Below are positions 23,428 through 32,044 of a stretch of DNA of 41,878 nucleotides, piece after piece (the first letter of the stretch is position 1; each line of letters begins with the position of its first letter). Position numbers and translations under genes: made by a program. The notes under the pieces were generated by a model. That model was not told where the DNA came from, searched no databases, and saw nothing but the letters and a program-made list of their open reading frames with translations. Source of the stretch: an uncultured Oscillospiraceae bacterium (GTDB lineage Bacteria > Bacillota > Clostridia > Oscillospirales > Oscillospiraceae); NCBI GenBank assembly GCA_934565425.1, contig CAKTHW010000005.1, positions 1 through 41,878 of the forward strand. Direction: 5' to 3'.

Positions 23428-24199
23428 CGTTGGGAACACCAACATCGTATTCGGGGTGTACAAAGACAACAAACAGGTGGGCAGCTTCCGCCTGACCAGC
23501 AACGTGACCAGAACATCGGATGAGCTGGGCCTGAACGCCTGTGCTTACTTCCAGCGCTTTGGCCTGAACCCCTGCCAGGTGCAGGATGTCATCATCTGCT
23601 CCGTGGTGCCTGGCATCATGCACGCACTGACCAATGCCATCATCAAGTACTTCGGCCGGGTGCCCCTGGTGGTCAACGAACACGTCTTCCCCACCTTGAA
23701 GTATCCGGAAGGCGTCGATCCCTACGCCCTGGGCGCAGACCGTTCCGTGGCCTGCATGGCAGCCGTGGAAAAGTACGGCGCACCGCTCATCGTCCTGGAC
23801 TTCGGCACCGCCACCACCCTGGACGCCATTGACGCAGAGGGCTGCTACCGCGGCGGCTGCATCCTGGCCGGCGTCCAGATCTCTATGAACGCCCTGTTCC
23901 AGCGCACCGCTCAGCTGCCGCAGATCGAGCTGGCCGTGCCGGACACCTTCCTGGGCATGGACACCGTCAGCCAGATCCAGATCGGCGGCGTGTTGGGTTA
24001 CATCGGCTCCGTGGAGTACCTCATCCGGAACACCAAGGCGGAGCTGGAAGGCGGCGAAAACGCCAAGGTCGTGGCCACCGGCGGCCTGGCTCGGCTGATC
24101 GCAGAGAATACCGATACCATCGACGTGGTAGACGGTGGGCTGATCCTGGATGGCCTGGTGAGCATCTATGAAAAATATAAGGCGGAGAAGGAGAAATAA
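23411..24199 (+). CDS. coaX: Type III pantothenate kinase
   Basis: Phosphorylates pantothenate in the first step of coenzyme A synthesis; type III enzymes resist feedback by CoA. The 262-residue protein shows the ASKHA-fold signatures: LLIDVGNTNIVFGVY (residues 2-16), PYALGADRSVACMAA, ILDFGTATTLDAID and a glycine-rich VVATGGLARLI near the C-terminus. The start is embedded in the end of the metallophosphoesterase gene, with GAGGAGG upstream. The gene is followed by a structured repeat (24216-24459), and the transcript probably ends at 24538. Confidence 0.96.
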   Translation: MLLLIDVGNTNIVFGVYKDNKQVGSFRLTSNVTRTSDELGLNACAYFQRFGLNPCQVQDVIICSVVPGIMHALTNAIIKYFGRVPLVVNEHVFPTLKYPEGVDPYALGADRSVACMAAVEKYGAPLIVLDFGTATTLDAIDAEGCYRGGCILAGVQISMNALFQRTAQLPQIELAVPDTFLGMDTVSQIQIGGVLGYIGSVEYLIRNTKAELEGGENAKVVATGGLARLIAENTDTIDVVDGGLILDGLVSIYEKYKAEKEK

Positions 24200-24215
24200 G
24201 ATTTTTTCCAAAGGT

Positions 24216-24459
24216 CAAGCGCCGCAGGCCCGTTAAACTTCTTTTCGCTTCCTTTTGCTTCTTTGATAAGTGAGATTCCAAATCTTTGATTTGGCTCAAT
24301 CGAACTTACACAGAGTGAGAAAAGGAAGTGGGGTCCAGGGGCAAGGCCCCTGGTCGCTGTCCGCAGACAGCGAAATTCCCCATGCACTCAAAAGCGCAGG
24401 AAAGGGTGAATCCCCGGCTTTGCCGGGGAGAGGGGAAACCCTCGCCGGGGGTTTCCCCT
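24216..24459 (+). repeat. Composite hairpin repeat, type II copy B (no core module, nested insert)
   Basis: Begins 16 bp after coaX with CAAGCGCCGCAGG, parallel to 19044. CTTCCTTTT (24248-24256) pairs with AAAAGGAAG (24320-24328), but the loop holds a 63-nt insert with its own hairpin (CCAAATC/GATTTGG, 24278-24294). Then come CCAGGGGC/GCCCCTGG (24335-24353) and CGCTGTC/GACAGCG with a CGCA loop (24355-24372). CCCCGGC/GCCGGGG (24412-24428) matches TTTTTGGC/GCCAAAAA of the other copy. The outer stem AGGGGAAACCC/GGGTTTCCCCT (24431-24459) encloses only 7 nt, where the copies at 8134 and 19269 hold the core module. Confidence 0.85.
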
Positions 24460-24500
24460 AAAATATGCAGCGCATAAAGCTTCTTCTATGTTGCAACGTA

Positions 24501-24538
24501 AGAATGGCATAACAAAAGTTGTGCCATTCTCTTTTTTT
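24501..24538 (+). terminator. Intrinsic terminator upstream of murB
   Basis: AGAATGGCATAAC (24501-24513) pairs with GTTGTGCCATTCT (24518-24530) around an AAAA loop, followed by seven T. It probably ends the coaX transcript after the repeat at 24216-24459. Confidence 0.9.
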
Positions 24539-24565
24539 ATCATTCTATTTTCCGCGATTATCTGC

Positions 24566-24571
24566 TATACT
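24566..24571 (+). promoter_or_regulatory. -10 box for the murB-rapZ-yvcK-whiA operon
   Basis: TATACT in an AT-rich stretch directly after the preceding terminator, about 35 nt before murB. The -35 region (TTCTAT) is poor. Confidence 0.5.
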
Positions 24572-24605
24572 AAACTTGTATCACTATGGATGGAGGAGCC
24601 ACGAC

Positions 24606-25520
24606 ATGGACCGTTACACTCAGTTAGAAACCCAGCTGCGCAACAGCTGCCCCAATTTGACCCTATTGCAGGAGGAACCCATGAGCCGGCACACCTCCTT
24701 TCAAATTGGCGGCCCCGTTCGCCTCATGGCCCTCCCTGACTCAGAGGAGACCTTGGCGGAAGCCTTGCGCGCGGCATGGAAGGCGGGCATCACCCCCTAC
24801 CTGTTGGGCAACGGCACCAACCTGCTCTGTCAGGATGAACCTATGGACTGCTTCGTCCTCAAGACCACCCGCGGCCTGACCCGTTTAGAGCTGCTGGACG
24901 AGACCACCATCGCCTGCGGCGCTGGCATCAGCCTGGCTCGGCTGGCGGGCTTTGCGTTGCAGCATGGCCTGACCGGCTTGGAGTTCGCCGCCGGTATCCC
25001 CGGCTCCCTGGGGGGCGGCATCGTCATGAACGCCGGTGCTTACGGCGGTGAGCTGAAGGATGTGCTGGTGGAGACCCACTACCTGACCCAGGCGGGGCAG
25101 AAGGGCGTCCGCCGTGGGGAGGAACAGCACTTGGGCTACCGCACCAGTGCCTTCTCCGGCAGTCACGAGATCGTCACCGGCGGTGTCCTGAAACTCCAGC
25201 CCGGCGACCCGGCCGCCATCCAGGCGCGGATGGATGACCTGGCCTACAAGCGCAAGAGCAAACAGCCCTTGGAGTACCCCAGTGCAGGCAGTACCTTCAA
25301 GCGCCCCGCAGGCGGTTTCGCCGCCGCCCTCATCGACCAGTGCGGGTTGAAGGGGTTGACGGTAGGCGGCGCCCAGGTCAGTGAGAAGCACGCCGGGTTC
25401 GTCATCAACCGGGGCGGCGCCACCTGTGCTGACGTGCTGGCGCTGACCGACCAGATCCGGGACATCGTCCGGGAGAAGAAGGGGATCACCCTGGAATTGG
25501 AGATCAAGCGGATGCCTTGA
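24606..25520 (+). CDS. murB: UDP-N-acetylenolpyruvoylglucosamine reductase
   Basis: The FAD enzyme that makes UDP-MurNAc in peptidoglycan synthesis. It has 304 residues. The FAD-binding half includes NTSFQIGG-like SRHTSFQIGGPVRL, LLGNGTNLL and GLEFAAGIPGSLGGGIVMNA. The C-terminal half has YRTSAFSG and the catalytic-serine region PSAGSTFKRP. The spacing and length fit the Gram-positive type IIb form. ATG 24606 has GGAGG 9 nt upstream; an in-frame upstream extension has no family match. First gene of the conserved murB-rapZ-yvcK-whiA cluster, which links cell-wall synthesis with carbon use and division. Confidence 0.96.
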   Translation: MDRYTQLETQLRNSCPNLTLLQEEPMSRHTSFQIGGPVRLMALPDSEETLAEALRAAWKAGITPYLLGNGTNLLCQDEPMDCFVLKTTRGLTRLELLDETTIACGAGISLARLAGFALQHGLTGLEFAAGIPGSLGGGIVMNAGAYGGELKDVLVETHYLTQAGQKGVRRGEEQHLGYRTSAFSGSHEIVTGGVLKLQPGDPAAIQARMDDLAYKRKSKQPLEYPSAGSTFKRPAGGFAAALIDQCGLKGLTVGGAQVSEKHAGFVINRGGATCADVLALTDQIRDIVREKKGITLELEIKRMP

Positions 25521-25568
25521 TTCCACTTTGGAAAGAGAGAGAACATCCGAAAGGAGTGGAAAAGATCC

Positions 25569-26438
25569 ATGCAAATGATCATCATCTCCGGCCTCTCCGG
25601 TGCGGGCAAGAGCACGGCAGGGGAGTTCTTGGAGGACGAAGGGTTTTACACCATTGACAATATGCCTGCCACCCTCATGCCCCGTTTCGCCGAGCTCTGC
25701 CTCAGCGGCAACGGCGGCTATGACAAGGTGGCTATGGTCAGCGACATCCGGGGGGGCAAGAACTTCGACGAGCTGTTCTTTGCCTTGGACACCATGCGGG
25801 AGATGGGCATCGACTGTAAGCTCCTCTTCCTGGAGGCGTCCGTCCCTGCCATTATCAAGCGCTTCAAAGAGACCCGCCGCAGCCACCCGTTGGAGGGGGG
25901 CACCCTGTCCCTGTCTCAGGCGGTGGAAGGGGAGAAATTATTGCTGGCTCCCGTGCGGGAACGGGCGGATTATATCATCGACAGCACCAACTTTGCCAAC
26001 AACGGCCAGCTGCGCAACGTCCTGCGGCAGATGTTCGGCACCAGCAGCGAGCGGATGCACCTGCGGGTGAACGTCCAGTCCTTTGGCTACAAGTACGGCC
26101 TGCCCTTGGAGGCGGATCTGGTGTGGGACGTGCGTTTCCTGCCCAACCCCTTCTATGAGAAGAGCCTGCGCAGCCAGACCGGTCTGGATGAGCCGGTGCG
26201 GGAATTTTTGTTCCGGTACGACGAGACCAAGACCTTCTTGGCCAAGTGCCGGGATATGCTCACCTTCCTGCTCCCCCTGTACGAGGCGGAGGGGAAGAGT
26301 ACCCTGGTGCTGGCCGTGGGCTGTACCGGCGGACAGCATCGCTCGGTGGCCATGGCGCACGCCCTGTCTGAGGTCATCCGGGAGCTGGGGTATCAGGTGG
26401 CGGAGAGCCATCGGGATATGACCCGGGAGCGGAAATAG
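25569..26438 (+). CDS. rapZ: RNase adapter / nucleotide-binding protein RapZ (YvcJ)
   Basis: A 289-residue P-loop protein. In E. coli RapZ directs RNase E to a small RNA controlling amino-sugar synthesis; in Bacillus YvcJ affects competence, and its role in Clostridia is less clear. Walker A is SGLSGAGKSTA (residues 7-17). FYTIDNMP follows, and the C-terminal domain carries DVRFLPNPFY, then VGCTGGQHRSVAMA, which binds phosphate/GlcN6P in E. coli. The C-terminal HRDM motif is present. It lies 48 bp after murB and 11 bp before yvcK. Confidence 0.95.
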   Translation: MQMIIISGLSGAGKSTAGEFLEDEGFYTIDNMPATLMPRFAELCLSGNGGYDKVAMVSDIRGGKNFDELFFALDTMREMGIDCKLLFLEASVPAIIKRFKETRRSHPLEGGTLSLSQAVEGEKLLLAPVRERADYIIDSTNFANNGQLRNVLRQMFGTSSERMHLRVNVQSFGYKYGLPLEADLVWDVRFLPNPFYEKSLRSQTGLDEPVREFLFRYDETKTFLAKCRDMLTFLLPLYEAEGKSTLVLAVGCTGGQHRSVAMAHALSEVIRELGYQVAESHRDMTRERK

Positions 26439-26449
26439 GAGGAGCTGAT

Positions 26450-27490
26450 ATGAGCGATTCCAAAATCCCCGTGGGCGGAGGTCCCCGCGTCACTGCCTTA
26501 GGCGGCGGCACCGGGCTGTCCACCATGCTGCGGGGTCTGAAATACTATACCAACAACCTGACCGCCATCGTCACCGTGGCCGACGACGGCGGCGGCTCCG
26601 GCGTGCTCCGGCAGGACTTGGGGATGCCCCCTCCTGGCGACATCCGCAGCTGCTTGCAGGCCATGGCCAACGCGGAGCCCATCATGGAAGATTTGCTGGA
26701 TTACCGGTTCCAAGAGGGCAGCCTGGCCGGGCAGAGCTTCGGCAATCTGTTCCTGGCGGCGCTGAACGGCATCTCCCCCTCCTTTGACCAGGCGGTAGCT
26801 CGCATGAGCGAGGTCTTGGCCATCACGGGGCAGGTGCTGCCGGTGACCAACGAGAACGTGAATGTGGTGGCGCAGTTTGAAAACGGCACGTCGGTGGTGG
26901 GAGAATCCAAGATCTCCGCCTTCAAGCGTGCCCAGAACTGCCGCATCGCCCAGGTACGTATGGAGCCGGAACACCCGGCGGCGCTGCCTGCTGCGTTGGA
27001 CGCCATCCGTAAGGCGGATATCATCCTGCTGGGGCCGGGGAGCCTGTACACCAGCGTCATCCCCAACCTGTTGGTGGACGGCGTGGCCGAGGCAGTGGCT
27101 CAGTCCAACGCCCTGCGTATCTACATCGCCAACATCATGACCCAAGAGGGGGAGACGGAGGGCTACACCCTGTCTGACCACCTGAAAGCCCTCTTCGCCC
27201 ACTCCAAACCCGGCCTGGTGGACCTGTGCCTGGCCAATTCCACCCCCATCTCCCAGGACTTGCAGGATCGTTACCGGGTGGAGAACGCCGAGCCCATCGT
27301 CATCGACCGTGCGGCGGTGGAGGCGCTGGGGGTGGAGCTGACCTGCTGTCCCTTGGCCAACGAGGGCGTCCACCAGGAGCGTGCCCGCCACGACCCGGTG
27401 AAGCTGGCACGGGCGGTGATGGATCTCATCGAACACTATTGCGTCCGCACCTGGACGGACAGCGGCATCCGCTACATCCGGGAAACCTAG
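26450..27490 (+). CDS. yvcK: Gluconeogenesis factor YvcK (CofD-like)
   Basis: A 346-residue CofD-like protein that, in B. subtilis, is needed for growth on gluconeogenic carbon and for correct localisation of a penicillin-binding protein. It binds UDP-sugars. The N-terminal glycine motif is VTALGGGTGLSTMLRGL (14-30), then VTVADDGGGSGVLR (about 42-55), PPGDIRSCL and a conserved LLGPGSLYTSVIPNLLVDG. It is set in the canonical position between rapZ and whiA. Ribosome site AGGAGCTG precedes the start. Confidence 0.95.
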   Translation: MSDSKIPVGGGPRVTALGGGTGLSTMLRGLKYYTNNLTAIVTVADDGGGSGVLRQDLGMPPPGDIRSCLQAMANAEPIMEDLLDYRFQEGSLAGQSFGNLFLAALNGISPSFDQAVARMSEVLAITGQVLPVTNENVNVVAQFENGTSVVGESKISAFKRAQNCRIAQVRMEPEHPAALPAALDAIRKADIILLGPGSLYTSVIPNLLVDGVAEAVAQSNALRIYIANIMTQEGETEGYTLSDHLKALFAHSKPGLVDLCLANSTPISQDLQDRYRVENAEPIVIDRAAVEALGVELTCCPLANEGVHQERARHDPVKLARAVMDLIEHYCVRTWTDSGIRYIRET

Positions 27491-27498
27491 AGAGAACC

Positions 27499-27519
27499 CC
27501 TGCCGTCCCAACCGGCAGG
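27499..27519 (+). other. Short hairpin between yvcK and whiA
   Basis: CCTGCCG and CGGCAGG with a 7-nt loop, no T-run, ending just before the whiA ribosome site (GAAGGAG). Possible local control of whiA translation or of mRNA processing; not a terminator. Confidence 0.4.
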
Positions 27520-27536
27520 CGAAGGAGTCGAACACC

Positions 27537-28430
27537 ATGTCCTTTTCCTCGGAAACCAAAGCGGAGCTGTGTCGGGAGAAGCTCTCCCACTTGGAGTGCG
27601 TCCAGGCGGAAGCCTACGGCGTGCTGCTCTTCTGCAACGTCTACACCCCCAACGAGGTGCGCATCACCACCCGTTCCCTGGACTTTGCCCAGCGGCTGCC
27701 CAAGCTGTTCCACCGGGCCTTTGAGGTCACCTTCGACCAGACGCCGGAGGCGTCGGGACGGGGGGCCTTTGTGTGCAGCGACCCGGAGCAGATCGCCCGG
27801 ATGATGGATGCCTTCGGTGCCAACGCCGAGAGCCTGCTCTTCCACCACATCAACTACGGCGTCCTGGAGGAACAGGGCACCAAAGCGGCCTTTCTGCGGG
27901 GCGCCTTCCTGGCCGGCGGTTCGGTCACCGACCCCCAAAAACGCTATCATTTGGAGCTGACCACCTCCCATTACTATGTCCACCGAGAGCTGCAAGCCCT
28001 GCTGCCCGAGTTGGATTTCCACCCCAAGGAGACCAACCGGAAGTCCAATTACGTGACCTACTTCAAGCAGAGCGAAGCCATCGCCGACGTGCTCACCACC
28101 ATCGGTGCGCCCTTGGCGGCCATGGAAGTGATGAACGCCAAGGTGGAGAAGAACCTGATGAACGGCGTCAACCGACGCTTGAACTGCGACGTAGCCAACG
28201 TGGATAAGGCCGTCCAGGCGGCACAGGGGCAGATCGAGGCCATCCACCGGCTGGAGACAAGAGGGGAGCTGGCCAAGCTGCCGGAAAAGCTCCAGGAGAC
28301 CGCGCGGCTGCGGTTGGAGTACCCGGAGCTGTCCCTAGCCCAGCTGGCGGAGGCAGCAGTGCCGCCGGTGACCAAATCCTGCCTGAACCACCGGCTGCGG
28401 AAGCTGGTGGAGCTGGGGAAAGAGGGCTGA
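27537..28430 (+). CDS. whiA: DNA-binding protein WhiA
   Basis: A 297-residue protein built from a LAGLIDADG-like homing-endonuclease fold without nuclease activity plus a C-terminal helix-turn-helix. In Gram-positive bacteria it acts in division, chromosome segregation or sporulation. Seen here: SFSSETKAELCRE at the N-terminus, the degenerate LAGLIDADG-type FLRGAFLAGGSVTDPQKRYHLE (about 119-140), NGVNRRLNCDVANVDKAV, and C-terminal YPELSLAQLAEAAVPPVTKS ... LNHRLRKL, the recognition-helix region. Last gene of the cluster, with a terminator 14 bp downstream. Confidence 0.96.
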   Translation: MSFSSETKAELCREKLSHLECVQAEAYGVLLFCNVYTPNEVRITTRSLDFAQRLPKLFHRAFEVTFDQTPEASGRGAFVCSDPEQIARMMDAFGANAESLLFHHINYGVLEEQGTKAAFLRGAFLAGGSVTDPQKRYHLELTTSHYYVHRELQALLPELDFHPKETNRKSNYVTYFKQSEAIADVLTTIGAPLAAMEVMNAKVEKNLMNGVNRRLNCDVANVDKAVQAAQGQIEAIHRLETRGELAKLPEKLQETARLRLEYPELSLAQLAEAAVPPVTKSCLNHRLRKLVELGKEG

Positions 28431-28444
28431 ATTTGCTGCAAGAA

Positions 28445-28486
28445 CACATCCTATCGTATGGGAAACCCCGACGATAGGATGTTTTG
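28445..28486 (+). terminator. Terminator after whiA
   Basis: ACATCCTATCGT (28445-28456) pairs with ACGATAGGATGT (28471-28482), 14-nt loop, then TTTT. Ends the murB-rapZ-yvcK-whiA transcript. Confidence 0.85.
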
Positions 28487-28518
28487 TCGTTTTGGGTGGT
28501 GTGCGGCGAAGAGAAATG

Positions 28519-28527
28519 TGGTATACT
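28519..28527 (+). promoter_or_regulatory. Extended -10 promoter for dnaE-cls
   Basis: TGG followed by TATACT (28522-28527). An extended -10 element can work without a strong -35 box, and none is seen. The leader is about 30 nt. Confidence 0.65.
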
Positions 28528-28564
28528 AAACTCTTATGAAACAAGCGAGAGGAAGTGGGACGCA

Positions 28565-31500
28565 ATGGCCTTTGTACATCTGCATCTGCATACGGAATAT
28601 TCCCTACTGGACGGCGCCTGCCGCATCCAGGGCCTGGTGAAACGGGTGAAGGAGCTGGGACAGACGGCGGTGGCCATCACGGACCACGGGGTCATGTACG
28701 GCTGTGTGGATTTCTATAAAGCCTGCGTGGCCGAGGACATCCACCCCATCATCGGCTGTGAGGTCTACGTGTCCCCCCGGAACCGGACGGACAAAGTGCG
28801 GGAGCTGGACAGCGAGAACCGGCACCTGGTGCTGCTGTGCAAGGACGAGACCGGCTACCGGAACCTGTCCTACATGGTCTCCCAGGCCAACCTGGACGGG
28901 TTCTATAACAAGCCCCGTATCGACCTGAACCTGCTCCGGGAGCATCATGAGGGACTCATCGCCCTGTCCGCCTGTCTGGCCGGCGAGGTGCCCAAGCGGC
29001 TGCTGGCTGGCAACTATGAAGGCGCCAAAGAGCACGCCCTGAAGATGGCGGAGCTGATGGGTGAGGGGAACTACTATCTGGAGATCCAAGATCACGGCAT
29101 CGAGGAGCAAAAGCTGGTGCTGGACGGCATCCTCCGCATCCACCGGGAGACCGGCATCCCTCTGGTGGCCACCAACGACGCCCACTATCTGCGCAAAGAG
29201 GACGCCCGCACCCAGGACGTGCTCATGTGCATCCAGATGGGGCGGCTGGTGGACGAGCCCAACCGGATGCGGTTTGAGACGGAAGAATTCTACGTGAAAT
29301 CCGAGGAGGAGATGCGGGCGCTGTTCCCCGAGTGGCCGGAGGCCATCGAGAACACCCAGCGCATCGCCGACCGCTGTCACATGGCCTTCCAGTTCGGCCA
29401 GCACCACCTGCCCGAGTTCCAGTATCCGGAGGGGTACGACGGGGACTCCCTGTTTGCGGAGCTGTGCCAGAAGGGCTTTGAGAAGCGCTACCCCAACGCC
29501 TCGGAGGACTATCGGGAGCGTCTCCGGTACGAGATGGAGATGATCCGCCGGATGGGGTTTGTGGACTACTTCCTCATCGTGGCGGACTTCGTGGCCTACG
29601 CCCGGAGCCAGGATATTCCGGTGGGGCCGGGACGTGGCTCCGCCGCCGGTTCCATGGTGTCCTATTGTTTGGAGATCACCAACGTAGATCCCATGCAGTA
29701 CGACCTGTACTTTGAACGCTTTTTGAATCCAGAACGTGTCACCATGCCGGATATCGACATGGACTTCTGCTATCGCCGCCGGAACGAGATCATCGACTAC
29801 GTCAACCGCAAGTACGGCAGCGACCACGTGGCGCAGATCGTCACCTTCGGCACCATGGCCGCCCGTGGCGTCCTGCGGGACGTGGGACGGACGCTGGATT
29901 TCCCCTATGCGGAGATGGATCAGCTGGCCAAGCAGGTGCCGTCCAGCCTGCACATGACCCTGGACAACGCCTTGCGCTTATCGAAACCCCTTCGGGAGCA
30001 GTACGAGAACGACCCGCGCATCCACAACCTCATCGACACTGCCCGTTCCATCGAGGGGATGCCCCGTCACGCCTCCAAGCACGCCGCCGGCGTGGTCATC
30101 ACCCGTCTGCCGGTGTACGACTACGTGCCCCTGGCGCGGAACGACGAGAGCATGGTCACTCAGTACGTGATGACCACCTTGGAGGAGCTGGGGCTGTTGA
30201 AGATGGACTTCTTGAGCCTGCGCAACCTGACTGTTCTGGACGACGCCAAAAAGCTCATCCAGCGGCGGGAGCCGGACTTCGAGCTGTCCAAAATCCCGGA
30301 CAACGACCCGGAGACCTTCAAAATGCTCAACAGCGGCCGCACCTCCGGCGTCTTCCAGATGGAATCCGCCGGCATGACCGGCGTCTGTGTCCAGATGAAA
30401 GCGGAGTCCATCGAGGATCTGACCGCAATCATCGCCCTCTACCGCCCCGGCCCCATGGACTCCATCCCCCGATTCATCGCCTGCAAGCTGGACCCCAGCC
30501 AGATACGCTACCTGCATCCCAGCCTGGAACCCATCCTGTCCGTCACCTACGGCTGTATCGTCTACCAGGAACAGGTCATGATGATCTTCCAGCAGCTGGC
30601 TGGCTACTCCCTGGGCGGCGCAGACATGGTGCGCCGTGCTATCTCCAAGAAGAAGGCCAAGCAGATCGAGCAGGAGCGGGAGGCGTTCATCTACGGCGAC
30701 CCGGAGCGGAACATCAAGGGGTGCGTGGCCAACGGCATTCCAGAGAATACCGCCCAGCAGATTTATGATGACATCTACGACTTCGCCAACTACGCCTTCA
30801 ACAAAGCCCACGCAGTCTGCTACGCCATCGTGGCCTATCAGACCGCCTATTTCAAATGCCACTATCCCAAGGAGTACATGGCCGCCCTGCTGACCAGCAT
30901 CCTGGACTCCAGCGGCAAGGTGGCGGAGTACATCGCCGAGTGCAAGGAGATGGGCATCCGCCTGCTGCCGCCGGATATCAACGAGTCGGGACCCGACTTC
31001 ACCGTGGTGGACGAGGGCATCCGATTCGGCCTGGCGGCGGTGAAGGGCATCGGCCGGGGGCTCATCGACAAGATGGTGGCGGAACGGCAGCAGGACGGAC
31101 TCTTTGAGACCTTCCAGTCCTTCTGCCAGCGGATGTTCGACAAAGACTTGAACCGCCGTGCCCTGGAAAACCTCATCCGCTGCGGTGCCTTTGACAGCCT
31201 GGGTGCTCGACGCAGCCAGCTGCTCCAGGTGATGAACCGCGTCATGGACAGCGTGGCGGACAGCCGGAAACGGAACCTGGAGGGGCAGCTGGACCTGTTC
31301 GGCGGCTTCGGCGGTCTGGGCGAGAGCAATCAGACCAAAGAGGTGCCCCTGCCCGACCTGCCCGAGTTCACCCGACAGGAGCTGCTGAACATGGAGCGGG
31401 AGAGCACCGGCCTGTACCTGTCCGGCCACCCCATGGACGCCTACCGGGAGCAGACCCGACGGCTGGGTGCGGTGAAGATGGGCGCCATCGTGGCGGACTT

Positions 31501-32044
31501 CGCCCAGGAGACCGGCCCGGAACGGTTCCAGGACCGGCAGAAGGTGCGCCTGGCTGGCGTCATCAGCAGCGTGCGCCTGAAAGCTACCCGGAACCAGACC
31601 ATGATGGCCTACGTGAACCTGGAGGACGACACCGGTTCCATGGAACTGCTGGTGTTCTCCCGCACCCTCAGCGAGTGCGAAGGGTTCTTGGTGGAGGGGC
31701 AGGTGATCGTGGTGGACGGCAGCATCTCCGTCCGGGACGAGAAAGCGCCCCAGCTGCTCTGCGACCAGATTCAACAGATCGAGTACGTGGAAGAGCTGCG
31801 CACCCCGCCGGAGCAGCCCCACCCCATCAAGGAGGCGCGGAAGCTCTACCTGCGTCTGCCCACCTTTGAGAAGACCATGGCCCGGCGCATCGAGAACATC
31901 CTGCTCCTTTTCCCCGGACAACAGCAACTCATCCTGTACTGTGAAGACACCCAAAAGCGATTCGGCTTGCCCTGTATGATACACACTTCCATGGTGGAAG
32001 AGTTCCAGGCGCTGCTGGGAGAGGATAACGTGGTGGTGAAATGA
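28565..32044 (+). CDS. dnaE: DNA polymerase III subunit alpha (DnaE)
   Basis: A replicative polymerase of 1,159 residues, the full-length DnaE1 type. The N-terminal PHP domain begins FVHLHLHTEYSLLDGACRI (residues 3-21). The palm contains GPGRGSAAGSMVSYCL and the catalytic PDIDMDF (about 396-402). Later come the fingers segment YGCIVYQEQVMMIF, the HhH/duplex-binding region and a C-terminal OB-fold (LAGVISSVRLKATRN, from about 995). Firmicutes usually also have PolC, in which case DnaE extends primers; PolC is not in this window. ATG 28565 has AGGAAG 9 nt upstream. The stop overlaps the cls start (ATGA), so the two are translationally coupled. Confidence 0.96.
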   Translation: MAFVHLHLHTEYSLLDGACRIQGLVKRVKELGQTAVAITDHGVMYGCVDFYKACVAEDIHPIIGCEVYVSPRNRTDKVRELDSENRHLVLLCKDETGYRNLSYMVSQANLDGFYNKPRIDLNLLREHHEGLIALSACLAGEVPKRLLAGNYEGAKEHALKMAELMGEGNYYLEIQDHGIEEQKLVLDGILRIHRETGIPLVATNDAHYLRKEDARTQDVLMCIQMGRLVDEPNRMRFETEEFYVKSEEEMRALFPEWPEAIENTQRIADRCHMAFQFGQHHLPEFQYPEGYDGDSLFAELCQKGFEKRYPNASEDYRERLRYEMEMIRRMGFVDYFLIVADFVAYARSQDIPVGPGRGSAAGSMVSYCLEITNVDPMQYDLYFERFLNPERVTMPDIDMDFCYRRRNEIIDYVNRKYGSDHVAQIVTFGTMAARGVLRDVGRTLDFPYAEMDQLAKQVPSSLHMTLDNALRLSKPLREQYENDPRIHNLIDTARSIEGMPRHASKHAAGVVITRLPVYDYVPLARNDESMVTQYVMTTLEELGLLKMDFLSLRNLTVLDDAKKLIQRREPDFELSKIPDNDPETFKMLNSGRTSGVFQMESAGMTGVCVQMKAESIEDLTAIIALYRPGPMDSIPRFIACKLDPSQIRYLHPSLEPILSVTYGCIVYQEQVMMIFQQLAGYSLGGADMVRRAISKKKAKQIEQEREAFIYGDPERNIKGCVANGIPENTAQQIYDDIYDFANYAFNKAHAVCYAIVAYQTAYFKCHYPKEYMAALLTSILDSSGKVAEYIAECKEMGIRLLPPDINESGPDFTVVDEGIRFGLAAVKGIGRGLIDKMVAERQQDGLFETFQSFCQRMFDKDLNRRALENLIRCGAFDSLGARRSQLLQVMNRVMDSVADSRKRNLEGQLDLFGGFGGLGESNQTKEVPLPDLPEFTRQELLNMERESTGLYLSGHPMDAYREQTRRLGAVKMGAIVADFAQETGPERFQDRQKVRLAGVISSVRLKATRNQTMMAYVNLEDDTGSMELLVFSRTLSECEGFLVEGQVIVVDGSISVRDEKAPQLLCDQIQQIEYVEELRTPPEQPHPIKEARKLYLRLPTFEKTMARRIENILLLFPGQQQLILYCEDTQKRFGLPCMIHTSMVEEFQALLGEDNVVVK

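Noticed and set aside
19044..24459. CRISPR array among the repeats
   Set aside because: Repeat units are hairpin modules of different sequence with no regular spacing or unique spacers, and no cas gene is present.
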